From NCBI GenBank assembly GCA_050942925.1, contig JBMNOF010000053.1:1-13107 (forward strand): 13,107 nucleotides of DNA. The letters are read 5' to 3'. The position numbers and the translations under genes are program-made. The notes under the pieces were generated by a model that worked only from the letters and a program-made list of their open reading frames with translations, was not told the origin of the DNA and did no database searches. Below, one piece after another: positions 1 to 6,178 of the stretch. The stretch comes from Spyradocola sp050942925. Its GTDB lineage: Bacteria > Bacillota > Clostridia > Christensenellales > UBA1750. The first letter of the stretch is position 1. Every line of letters starts with the position of its first letter.

Positions 1-179
1 CCTGCCGTGCTCTGAACGTCCGCTCTACCGCTTCCACCAAGCTGGCTGCTCTGGACATCATCCATCGCGGCGATGTCGTGAAGGTTGTTGAGATCGACGA
101 GAACAACTGGGCCAAGATCGCTCTGGACAACGACACCTACGCTTACGTGTACGCTGCGTACATCGCGAAGGTTGCCTAA
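1..179 (+). CDS. SH3-like domain protein, C-terminal fragment
   Basis: This is the 3' end of a gene that starts outside the window. The open frame runs in phase from base 3 to a TAA at 177-179 and gives 58 residues. The fragment begins with ALNVRSTAST and continues through HRGDVVKVVE, NNWAKIAL and a final YAYVYAAYIA. This is the pattern of a bacterial SH3 (SH3b) domain: the LNVRS start, a G-D-x-V turn, a W-x-K strand and a closing Y-V-x-x-x-Y-I strand. Such domains usually sit on exported proteins or cell-wall hydrolases and bind peptidoglycan or peptides, but the rest of this protein, including any signal peptide or catalytic domain, is not visible. Codon choice differs from the neighbours: 7 of 11 alanines are GCT, whereas later genes strongly prefer GCC/GCG, which fits high expression. 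It is followed by a strong terminator, so this is the last gene of its transcript. Confidence 0.8.
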   Translation, partial: CRALNVRSTASTKLAALDIIHRGDVVKVVEIDENNWAKIALDNDTYAYVYAAYIAKVA

Positions 180-203
180 TTCCTTTCGTTTTCGCAACCC
201 GTG

Positions 204-231
204 GGACGAGCCGTTTGGCTCGTCCTTTTTT
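204..231 (+). terminator. intrinsic terminator after the SH3-domain gene
   Basis: A perfect 9-bp stem, GGACGAGCC (204-212) and GGCTCGTCC (217-225), closes a GTTT loop and is followed by six T residues (226-231). It lies 24 nt after the stop codon of the SH3-domain gene and ends that transcript. The T-run abuts the -35 region of the following promoter. Confidence 0.93.
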
Positions 232-233
232 CC

Positions 234-262
234 TTTTGTATAGAGCAAAACTGTGCTATACT
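234..262 (+). promoter_or_regulatory. extended -10 promoter for rqcH
   Basis: The -10 hexamer TATACT lies at 257-262 and is preceded by TG at 254-255, giving the extended form TGCTATACT. The -35 is weak: TTTTGT at 234-239 gives a 17-nt spacer, while TTGTAT at 236-241 would give 15 nt. This fits a housekeeping sigma-A promoter that relies on its extended -10. Transcription should start near 268-270, immediately at a hairpin in the leader. The same TGTGCTATA core occurs in the pyrR promoter of this window. Confidence 0.7.
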
Positions 263-266
263 GAAG

Positions 267-295
267 AAGGCAAGTCCCGAGCGGACCTGCCTTTT
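267..295 (+). other. 5'-leader hairpin of rqcH mRNA
   Basis: AAGGCAAGTCC (267-277) pairs with GGACCTGCCTT (283-293), making ten base pairs with one A-C mismatch. The loop is five bases (278-282), and only four T residues follow (292-295). It starts within a few bases of the predicted transcription start, so the mRNA would begin with a stem. It could be a weak attenuator or a 5' stabilising stem. The short, C-interrupted T-run argues against efficient termination. It also places the ATG at 298 directly after the stem, with no ribosome-binding site. Confidence 0.5.
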
Positions 296-311
296 CCATG
301 TCGGACAGGAT

Positions 312-317
312 GGAGGT
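312..317 (+). promoter_or_regulatory. ribosome binding site that fixes the rqcH start
   Basis: GGAGGT lies 10 nt before the ATG at 328. The upstream in-frame ATG codons at 298 and 310 have no purine-rich site ahead of them. This argues for translation from 328, with the next ATG (334) too far away for optimal spacing. Confidence 0.7.
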
Positions 318-327
318 CGATGAACCC

Positions 328-2079
328 ATGCCCATGGACGGACTTACGCTCGGCGCGATGGCGCGCGAGCTGAACCGCACGCTGGAGGGCGGCCGCGTGG
401 ACCGCGTGCAGCAGACCGAGCGCGACGAACTGATTCTGACCCTGCGCGCCCAGGGCGAAAACCGCCGGCTGCTGCTCTCCTCCAGCCCGAACAACGCGCG
501 CATCCACTTGACCGCCGCTTCCAAGCGCAGCCCGGACACGCCGCCCATGTTCTGCATGCTGCTGCGCAAAAACCTGGGCAACGCCCGCTTCCTCGGCGCG
601 GAGCAGCTGGGCGCCGATCGCGTGCTCACGCTCCGCTTTGAAGGGTTGGACGAGCTCGGGGACGTGGCGGAGCGCCGGCTCATCATCGAGATCATGGGCC
701 GCCACTCGAACCTCATCCTCGTGGGGCAAAACGGCCGCATCATCGACAGCGCGCGCCACGTCACCGAGGACATCAGCCGCGTGCGCGAGGTCCTGCCGGG
801 GCTCCCCTATGAAACGCCGCCCGCGCAGGATAAGCTCAACCCCTACACGGCGCAGGCGGCAGACTACCTGCGCGCGCTCCGCCCGCTGGTGGGCCAGCGC
901 CTGGACAAGGCGATCCAGCAGAGCGTGAGCGGGTTTTCCGCGCAGGCCGCGCGCGAGCTCGCCTTCCGCATCGCCGGCAGCGAGACGGCGCCGCTGACGG
1001 ATGTCCTGCTTCCGACGGCAGCGGGCAAGCTCGCGGCGTTCTTCCACCTGCTGGAGGACGTCCCGACGCTCCTCGTCGACGAGGAGGGCTCCCCGTTGGA
1101 CGTGACCGCCTTTCCCTACCTCTCCCGTGACCCGGAGCGCCAAATTCCCTACCCCTCCCTCTCGGCGGCCATGGACGCCTACTATCTCCAGCGGGACCAG
1201 CGCGAGCGCATCCATCAGCGCGCGCACAACCTGCGCAAGTTTCTGCAAAACGCGCTCGAGCGCGATGAAAAGAAGCTCGCCATTCAGCGCCAAACGATTC
1301 TCGACGCGGAAAACATGGACGAACTGCGGAAAAAAGGCGACCTGCTCACCTCCTCGCTGCACTGCATCCCGCGCGGCGCGACCAAGGCCATTGTCCCGGA
1401 TTACTACGCCGAGGACATGCACGAGGTGGAGATCCCCATGAACCCCGCCCTCTCGCCCGCGGAAAACGCACAGCGCTACTACAAGCAGTACAACAAGCTC
1501 AAGGCGGCGTCCGACCTGGTGCTGGACCAGATGTCCGCCAATGAGGAAGAGATCGCCTACCTCGAGGGTCAGCTGGAGAACCTGGATCTCTGCACGACGT
1601 TTGACGAGCTGGGCGAGATCCGCCAGGAGCTCATCCGCGTCGGCCTGCTGCGCAACCCCGACAAGGGCCGCAAGCCGCAGAAGATCCCGGCCTCCAAGCC
1701 GCACCACTTTGTCTCGGACGAGGGCGTCGACATTTTCGTCGGCAAGAACAACGTCCAAAACGACCGCCTGACCGGCGCGGCGCTCGGCGACGAGCTCTGG
1801 CTCCACGCCAAGGACATGCCCGGCTCCCATGTGATCGTAAAGTCCACCGCGCCCGGCAATGCGACGATTCTGCAGGCCGCGCAGCTGGCGGCCACCTTCT
1901 CCAAGGGCCGGCAGGCGGACAAGGTCCCCGTGGACTACACACTGCGCAAGTACGTCAAGAAACCCGGCGGCGCAAAGCCCGGCTTTGTCATCTACACGCA
2001 CCAGCAGACGCTCTTCGTCTCGCCGGACGAAAAGCTCGCCAAGCGCCTTTCCGCCGAGGACAAGGCCGACCGCGCCTGA
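328..2079 (+). CDS. rqcH: RqcH, NFACT-family ribosome quality control factor
   Basis: This 583-residue protein (from ATG 328) matches the bacterial NFACT/Rqc2 family, formerly annotated as fibronectin-binding protein FbpA/YloA. In the family, RqcH binds the 50S subunit carrying a stalled peptidyl-tRNA and recruits alanyl-tRNA to add a C-terminal alanine tail that marks the chain for proteolysis. The NFACT-N domain spans roughly residues 1-170, with NARIHLT near 56-62 and EIMGRHSNLIL near 121-131. An Asp-Arg pair falls at 97-98, the same numbers I recall for the functional DR motif of the Bacillus subtilis protein, which supports the chosen start. A charged helical coiled-coil middle part (about 285-420) follows. 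The C-terminal NFACT-R domain carries DIFVGKNNVQND, LWLHAKDMPGSHV and YTLRKYVKKPGGAKPG. Length is close to the 570 or so residues usual in Bacillus. It is monocistronic, with its own promoter and terminator. The longer start at 298 cannot be fully excluded. Confidence 0.93.
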   Translation: MPMDGLTLGAMARELNRTLEGGRVDRVQQTERDELILTLRAQGENRRLLLSSSPNNARIHLTAASKRSPDTPPMFCMLLRKNLGNARFLGAEQLGADRVLTLRFEGLDELGDVAERRLIIEIMGRHSNLILVGQNGRIIDSARHVTEDISRVREVLPGLPYETPPAQDKLNPYTAQAADYLRALRPLVGQRLDKAIQQSVSGFSAQAARELAFRIAGSETAPLTDVLLPTAAGKLAAFFHLLEDVPTLLVDEEGSPLDVTAFPYLSRDPERQIPYPSLSAAMDAYYLQRDQRERIHQRAHNLRKFLQNALERDEKKLAIQRQTILDAENMDELRKKGDLLTSSLHCIPRGATKAIVPDYYAEDMHEVEIPMNPALSPAENAQRYYKQYNKLKAASDLVLDQMSANEEEIAYLEGQLENLDLCTTFDELGEIRQELIRVGLLRNPDKGRKPQKIPASKPHHFVSDEGVDIFVGKNNVQNDRLTGAALGDELWLHAKDMPGSHVIVKSTAPGNATILQAAQLAATFSKGRQADKVPVDYTLRKYVKKPGGAKPGFVIYTHQQTLFVSPDEKLAKRLSAEDKADRA

Positions 2080-2092
2080 CGCCCCTAACGCC

Positions 2093-2139
2093 GTGAACCC
2101 CCTTCGCACGAAGTGTGCGAAGGGGGTTCACTTTATTTT
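2093..2139 (+). terminator. strong intrinsic terminator of rqcH
   Basis: A perfect 17-bp stem (2093-2109 with 2115-2131) around a 5-base loop is followed by TTTATTTT (2132-2139). It lies 13 nt after the rqcH stop. The convergent pyr operon ends at the same hairpin, and the stop codon of its last small gene (2133-2135) lies inside the T-tract. Read on the minus strand, the hairpin is followed by a GC-rich sequence without a T-run, so it should terminate well only in the plus direction. Confidence 0.95.
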
Positions 2140-2285
2140 CTCCGCTTCTTTTTCCAAATCGCAAAGGCCAGTCCCGCCGCTGCGGCCACCGCGAGGAGGA
2201 CCAGCGCTCCCACCAGTTCCGAAGCGTTTGAAGAGACGAGAATCGTTGTCGGGCCGTCCGCCCCGCCGATGAGGCCAATGTCCAC
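2133..2285 (-). CDS. 50-aa single-span membrane peptide with an IGGADGPT motif (OAD-beta-like)
   Basis: A GTG-started frame gives 50 residues. The start is set by GGGGAGG (2294-2300) with an 8-nt spacer, and the gene begins 16 nt after the pyrD stop. The N-terminus reads VDIGLIGGADGPTTILV. IGGADGPT is a signature of the beta subunit of sodium-translocating decarboxylases (oxaloacetate, methylmalonyl-CoA and glutaconyl-CoA decarboxylases; OadB/GcdB family), which are normally polytopic proteins of about 370-450 residues. One hydrophobic helix (about 24-44, Ala/Leu/Val-rich) follows, ending in the basic tail KKKRRK. That predicts a C-terminus in the cytoplasm and the motif outside or at the outer membrane face. 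Length and single span rule out a complete sodium pump. From memory, short GADGPT proteins occur in other clostridial genomes with automatic decarboxylase-beta labels, but no function is known to me. It is the last gene of the pyr operon and should be co-transcribed with pyrD. It may be a regulator, a membrane anchor or a small-protein partner; this is inference. Confidence 0.75.
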   Translation of the reverse strand: MDIGLIGGADGPTTILVSSNASELVGALVLLAVAAAAGLAFAIWKKKRRK

Positions 2286-2301
2286 GCCGCTCGCCTCCCC
2301 T

Positions 2302-3210
2302 TTAGTCGAGGCGCAGCGCGCCGATCAGCTCGCGGATGTCCTCCACGCCGTACTGCTCACAGTAGGCCTCCATGCCGCGGATCACATCCGGGCACGCATA
2401 CGGGTTGTGCAGGTTCGCGGTGCCCACCTGCACGGCCGTGCACCCGACCAGCAGGAACGCAATGGCGTCCTCGCCCGTCTCGATGCCGCCCATGCCCACG
2501 ACCGGGATCTTCACGGCCTTGGCCGCCTGCCAGCACATGCGCAGCGCGACCGGACGCACCGCCGGGCCGGACATGCCGCCCACGACGTTGGCCAGCACCG
2601 GCCGGCGCGTGCGCACGTCCACCGCCATGCCGGTGAGCGTGTTGATGAGGGAAATCGCGTCCGCACCCGCCTCCTGCGCGGCAAGGGCGACCTCGGCGAT
2701 GTCCGCAACGTTGGGCGAGAGCTTGACCATCAAGGGCTTGGTGCAGTGCGCGCGCACGGCCTTGGTGATCTTGTAGACGGACTCGGGCTTCGTGCCAAAG
2801 GCCACGCCGCCCTCCTTGACGTTCGGGCAGGAGATGTTCATCTCCAGGATGTGGATACCGGACTTCGAGAGGCGCCCGGCCATGTAGCAGTAGTCGTCCT
2901 CCGTGCTTCCGGCGGCGTTGGCCACGACCACGGCGCCCTTTTCCAGCAGCCAAGGCAGGTCTTTCTCGAGGAAGGCCTCCACGCCCGGGTTCTGCAGGCC
3001 CACGCTGTTGAGCATGCCGGAGGGGGTCTCCGTGATGCGATGGGGCGGGTTGCCCAAGCGGGGCAGGCGCGTCAGGCCCTTGACCGAGATGCCGCCCAGC
3101 GTGCCAATGTCGTAGAACTCGTCGTACTCCCGGCCGAACCCAAAGGTTCCCGAGGCCGCAATGACGGGGTTTTTCAGCTCCACCCCGCAGAGATTGACGC
3201 CCATCTTCAT
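2302..3210 (-). CDS. pyrD: dihydroorotate dehydrogenase, class IB catalytic subunit
   Basis: PyrD (302 residues) oxidises dihydroorotate to orotate on FMN, the fourth step of de novo pyrimidine synthesis. In the class IB enzyme it works with PyrK, which passes electrons to NAD+. It is a cytoplasmic TIM barrel. Visible marks are NPVIAASGTFGFGREY (14-29), Lys44 in ISVKG, and the catalytic-base cysteine in NISCPN (Cys128), which is typical of class 1 enzymes. Further on come MVKLSPN (161-167), LINT (188-191) and the FMN-phosphate loops GGMSGPAVRP (211-220) and GMGGIETGEDA (239-249). The start at 3210 has GGAGGT with a 9-nt spacer and overlaps the pyrK stop in an ATGA. A longer upstream open frame lies inside the pyrK coding sequence and is not credible. 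Length equals that of Bacillus PyrD (about 311) within normal variation. Confidence 0.96.
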   Translation of the reverse strand: MKMGVNLCGVELKNPVIAASGTFGFGREYDEFYDIGTLGGISVKGLTRLPRLGNPPHRITETPSGMLNSVGLQNPGVEAFLEKDLPWLLEKGAVVVANAAGSTEDDYCYMAGRLSKSGIHILEMNISCPNVKEGGVAFGTKPESVYKITKAVRAHCTKPLMVKLSPNVADIAEVALAAQEAGADAISLINTLTGMAVDVRTRRPVLANVVGGMSGPAVRPVALRMCWQAAKAVKIPVVGMGGIETGEDAIAFLLVGCTAVQVGTANLHNPYACPDVIRGMEAYCEQYGVEDIRELIGALRLD

Positions 3211-3980
3211 CCGAACACGACCTCCTTTGCCGGGAACACCGGTCCGTCTGCGCAGACGCGCTTGTAGCCGAACTCCCCGTCCTTGGCCTTGACCTTGCAG
3301 TTGCAGGTCAGGCACGCGCCAATGCCGCAGCCCATGTGCTCCTCCAGGGAGAGCTGGGCCTCCACGCCGTACTGCAGGGCGAGCGCCTGCACCGCGCGCA
3401 GCATGGGCGTGGGCCCGCAGGCCATGACGCCGTCCACTTCCCCGCGGCGGAGCATCTCCTCCAGGGGGCCGGTGACGAGGCCGTGCACGCCTAAGCTGCC
3501 GTCATCCGTGCAGACGGTGACGGGCGCGCCGGTCTTTTCGCATTCCTGCACGGCGTAGAGCAGGTCCTTGTTGCGGAACCCAAAGATCGCGCGGCAGTTT
3601 GCGTCCGCAAACTTCTCCATGGCATAGCGCAGCGGCGCGACGCCGATGCCGCCGCCGACAAAGGCGATGCGCGTCATGGCGCCTTTTGCAAACCCACGGC
3701 CCAGGGGGTAGAGCAGGTCGATCTCCTCGCCGGGCTTTGCCGCGAGAATCCGGCGCGTGCCCTCGCCCTTTGCCGCGATGCCCAGCTCCAGCACCCCGTC
3801 GTGGACGGAGTAGAGGCTGATGGGCCGGCGCAGCAGGTGCGAGCGGTCGCCGGGCACGGCGATGTGCGCGAACTGCCCCGGGATGGCCTCCTCCGCTTCC
3901 GCCGGCAGCGCGAGCTGGAGCAGGCCCATTTCCGCGTTCAGCGCCTCGCAGGACAGAACCTTTGCCGTCAATCTCTTCAT
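3207..3980 (-). CDS. pyrK: dihydroorotate dehydrogenase B electron-transfer subunit
   Basis: PyrK (257 residues) is the FAD and [2Fe-2S] subunit that links PyrD to NAD+. The ferredoxin-reductase fold begins with a beta barrel carrying RRPISLY (51-57), the FAD-binding R-x-x-S type motif. The nucleotide-binding loop VGGGIGVAPLRYA follows at 108-120, with CGPTPMLRAV near 188-197. The C-terminal cluster motif has cysteines at 218, 223, 226 and 243 (MGCGIGACLTC, then YKRVCADGPVF), the normal PyrK spacing, with an extra Cys at 228. The start ATG (3978-3980) has GGAGGG 9 nt upstream and overlaps the pyrF stop by four bases. Its own stop overlaps the pyrD start the same way, so PyrK and PyrD production is probably coupled, as expected for a heterotetramer. 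Confidence 0.96.
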   Translation of the reverse strand: MKRLTAKVLSCEALNAEMGLLQLALPAEAEEAIPGQFAHIAVPGDRSHLLRRPISLYSVHDGVLELGIAAKGEGTRRILAAKPGEEIDLLYPLGRGFAKGAMTRIAFVGGGIGVAPLRYAMEKFADANCRAIFGFRNKDLLYAVQECEKTGAPVTVCTDDGSLGVHGLVTGPLEEMLRRGEVDGVMACGPTPMLRAVQALALQYGVEAQLSLEEHMGCGIGACLTCNCKVKAKDGEFGYKRVCADGPVFPAKEVVFG

Positions 3981-4882
3981 GCGCGGATTCCCTCCATGAT
4001 GTCCTCGCGCATGCGCACGGCCTCGTTGTAGGCGGCCTGCGCAAAGTCCACGCCCGGCTGCTTGCGCCAAGCCGTCAGGATCGAGCGGGAAGCGTTGACG
4101 ACCGCACCGCGGCCCTTTTCGTCAAAGCAGCCGCGCAGGTCCTTGCCGGTCGCGCCCTGCGCGCCGTAGCCCGGCACGAGGAAGAAGGTGTGGGGCAGGC
4201 GCTTGCGCAGCGCCGCGCCCTGCTCGGGATACGTCGCGCCAACCACTGCGCCGACGGAGGAATAGCCGTATGCGCCGATGGAGTCCTTTCCCCAATCGGA
4301 CACGAGGTCGCCCATGACCTCGTAGACCGTCCGGTCGCCGATCTTGAGGTCCTGCAGCTGCACGCCGGAGGGATTGGAGGTCTTGACCAGCGCAAAGATT
4401 CCGCCGCCGCGGACGGAAGCGGCCTTGCAGAACGGCTCCACGCCGTCCAGGCCGAGGTACGCGTTGACGGTGACAAAGTCCACGGGGAACGCGCTGTCGG
4501 CCGTATCGCCCAGGGGCGTCACCCCCAGGTACGCGTTGGCGTAGGCGGAAGCCGTGGCGCCGATGTCGTTGCGCTTGGCGTCCGCGATGACGACCATGCC
4601 CTTTTCCTTCGCGTAGTCGATGGTCTCGCGGAAGGCCTGCATGCCGGGCACGCCGTACATCTCGTAGTAGGCGATCTGAACCTTTGCACAGGGCACGATG
4701 CCGCAGAGCGCGTCCACGATGGCCTTGTTATAGCGCACAAGCGCTTTCGCGGCGTCGTCAAAGCTCTCCACCTTGCCGGCAAACCCTTCCGGCAGGTGCG
4801 CCAGCTGCGTATCCAGTCCCACCGTCGTGGGGTTGCCCATTTTCTCGATTCCCTCGATGAGCGCGTCGATGGCCAGTTTCAT
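3977..4882 (-). CDS. pyrF: orotidine 5'-phosphate decarboxylase (long, type 2 form)
   Basis: PyrF decarboxylates OMP to UMP, the last step of the pathway. It is a cytoplasmic TIM barrel. The active-site signature DAKRNDIGAT lies at 101-110, with an early GLD at 22-24, YNKAIVDAL near 51-59 and the later conserved VGATYPEQ and VPGYGAQG motifs. The 301-residue length fits the longer type 2 OMP decarboxylases rather than the roughly 240-residue Bacillus subtilis form. The start has GGAGGA 6 nt upstream and lies 21 nt after the pyrC stop. In Bacillus, pyrF follows pyrD; here it precedes pyrK, so the gene order is rearranged. No orotate phosphoribosyltransferase gene is next to it. Confidence 0.96.
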   Translation of the reverse strand: MKLAIDALIEGIEKMGNPTTVGLDTQLAHLPEGFAGKVESFDDAAKALVRYNKAIVDALCGIVPCAKVQIAYYEMYGVPGMQAFRETIDYAKEKGMVVIADAKRNDIGATASAYANAYLGVTPLGDTADSAFPVDFVTVNAYLGLDGVEPFCKAASVRGGGIFALVKTSNPSGVQLQDLKIGDRTVYEVMGDLVSDWGKDSIGAYGYSSVGAVVGATYPEQGAALRKRLPHTFFLVPGYGAQGATGKDLRGCFDEKGRGAVVNASRSILTAWRKQPGVDFAQAAYNEAVRMREDIMEGIRA

Positions 4883-4903
4883 TTCCGCTCCTCCTTCTTC
4901 GCT

Positions 4904-6178
4904 TTACTTTTCGTCCCGATAGATGCACTTTCCGCCGACGAACGTCGCCTTGACGCGGCCGTGGACCATGTGCCCGTGGAAAGGCGTGTTCTTGCCCTTG
5001 GAGAGGAACTTGCGGCTGTCGATGCACCACTCCTCGTTGGGGTCGACGAGGATGAAGTCCGCATCCCGGCCGACGGCCAGCTCGCCGCAGTTCTTGTGGA
5101 GGATGCGCGCGGGATTCGTGCTGACGACCTTGACGTAATCCTCCAGAGACATGTGGTGCGCATGGACGAGCGTCTCCAGCCCGAGCGCGAGCGCCGTCTC
5201 AAACCCGGAGATGCCGGAGAGGGCGATGTTGTACTCGACCTCTTTTTCGTCGCGGTGGTGCGGCGCGTGGTCGGTGGCGATGGCGTCGATCGTGCCGTCG
5301 CACAGGCCCTGGATCAGCGCCTCCTGGTCCTCGGTCAGGCGCAGGGGCGGATTGACCTTGGTCACGGCGTTGTAGCTCTGGACCATGTCGTCGGTTCCGG
5401 CGAGGTAGTGGGGCGCCGTTTCCGCGGTGATCTTCACGCCGCGGGCCTTGGCCTCCCGGATGATGCGCACGCCGCCGGCGGTGGAGACGTGGCAGATGTG
5501 GATGGGCAGGTTCAGGGTCTCGGCAAGGACCGCGTCGCGGGCGATCTGGACTTCCTCGGCGGCACGGGTGATGCCCCGCAGGCCCAGGAGCGTGGAATTG
5601 TAGCCCTCGTTCATGACGCCCTTGTTGACCAGGTTGATGTCCTCGCAGTGGTCAAAGACCGTCATGCCAAAGGCCGCGCCGTACTCCATCGCGCAGCGCA
5701 TGAGCTGCGCGTTCATGACGGGCTTGCCGTCGTCGGAGATGGCGACGATGCCGGCCTTAGCCATCTCGCCGATCTCGGCCATAGTCTCGCCCTTGAGCCC
5801 CTTGGACACCGCGCCGATGGGGTAGACGTGCACGCCGCTGCCCTCGGTCGCCGCCTTGTTGAGGATGTAGCGGGTCACGACCTCGTTGTCGTTGACGGGA
5901 TTGGTGTTGGCCATGCAGCAGACGGAGGTGAAACCGCCCGCAGCCGCGGCGCGCGTGCCGCTGACGATGTCTTCCTTATATTCATAGCCGGGGTCGCGCA
6001 GGTGGCAGTGCAGATCCACCATGCCGGGCAGAACGTACTTGCCCTGCGCGTCCACGACCTCCGCATCCGCGGCCTCGATGTTCGGCGCAATCTTGGCGAT
6101 GTAGCCATCCTCCACGAGCATGTCACAGGCGCCGACCTCCGGCAGGATTCCGTTCTTGACAAGCAGCTTCATACTCAT
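4904..6178 (-). CDS. pyrC: dihydroorotase, class I
   Basis: PyrC (424 residues) cyclises carbamoyl-aspartate to dihydroorotate. It is a zinc enzyme of the amidohydrolase superfamily. The class I signature DLHCHLRDPG lies at 55-64, giving metal ligands His57 and His59. Other expected ligand positions are the aspartate pair in ISDDGKP (near 150), His177 in VFDHCED, His230 in HICHVST and Asp303 in ATDHAPH. The substrate-recognition part NTNPVND is at 91-97. The class I forms of Bacillus and Aquifex have about 425 residues, so the protein is full length. The ATG at 6178 overlaps the pyrB stop in an ATGA. An alternative ATG two codons on (6172) would remove only Met-Ser. A modest AAAGGG lies about 7 nt ahead of 6178. 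Confidence 0.96.
   Translation of the reverse strand: MSMKLLVKNGILPEVGACDMLVEDGYIAKIAPNIEAADAEVVDAQGKYVLPGMVDLHCHLRDPGYEYKEDIVSGTRAAAAGGFTSVCCMANTNPVNDNEVVTRYILNKAATEGSGVHVYPIGAVSKGLKGETMAEIGEMAKAGIVAISDDGKPVMNAQLMRCAMEYGAAFGMTVFDHCEDINLVNKGVMNEGYNSTLLGLRGITRAAEEVQIARDAVLAETLNLPIHICHVSTAGGVRIIREAKARGVKITAETAPHYLAGTDDMVQSYNAVTKVNPPLRLTEDQEALIQGLCDGTIDAIATDHAPHHRDEKEVEYNIALSGISGFETALALGLETLVHAHHMSLEDYVKVVSTNPARILHKNCGELAVGRDADFILVDPNEEWCIDSRKFLSKGKNTPFHGHMVHGRVKATFVGGKCIYRDEK

Noticed and set aside
267..295. Leader hairpin as a full transcription terminator or small RNA
   Set aside because: Only four T residues follow and the stem has a mismatch. I kept it as a structural element rather than calling a terminator.
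256..2109. 617-codon open frame on the minus strand opposite rqcH
   Set aside because: It is a mirror of the rqcH coding bias in GC-rich DNA. The translation is Arg/Val/Leu-rich without recognisable domains, and rqcH has clear family motifs.
2085..2140. Inverted repeat as a mobile-element end or attachment site
   Set aside because: It is a single perfect hairpin between convergent genes with a T-tract. There are no target duplications or transposase nearby.
2113..3267. 384-codon plus-strand open frame opposite pyrD
   Set aside because: It is antisense to pyrD and to the small membrane gene, begins inside the terminator hairpin, and has a low-complexity product.
3211..3315. 35-residue N-terminal extension of pyrD
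   Set aside because: It is encoded inside the pyrK cluster-binding region, is Arg/Gln-rich and lacks a ribosome-binding site. The ATG at 3210 has one and an ATGA overlap.
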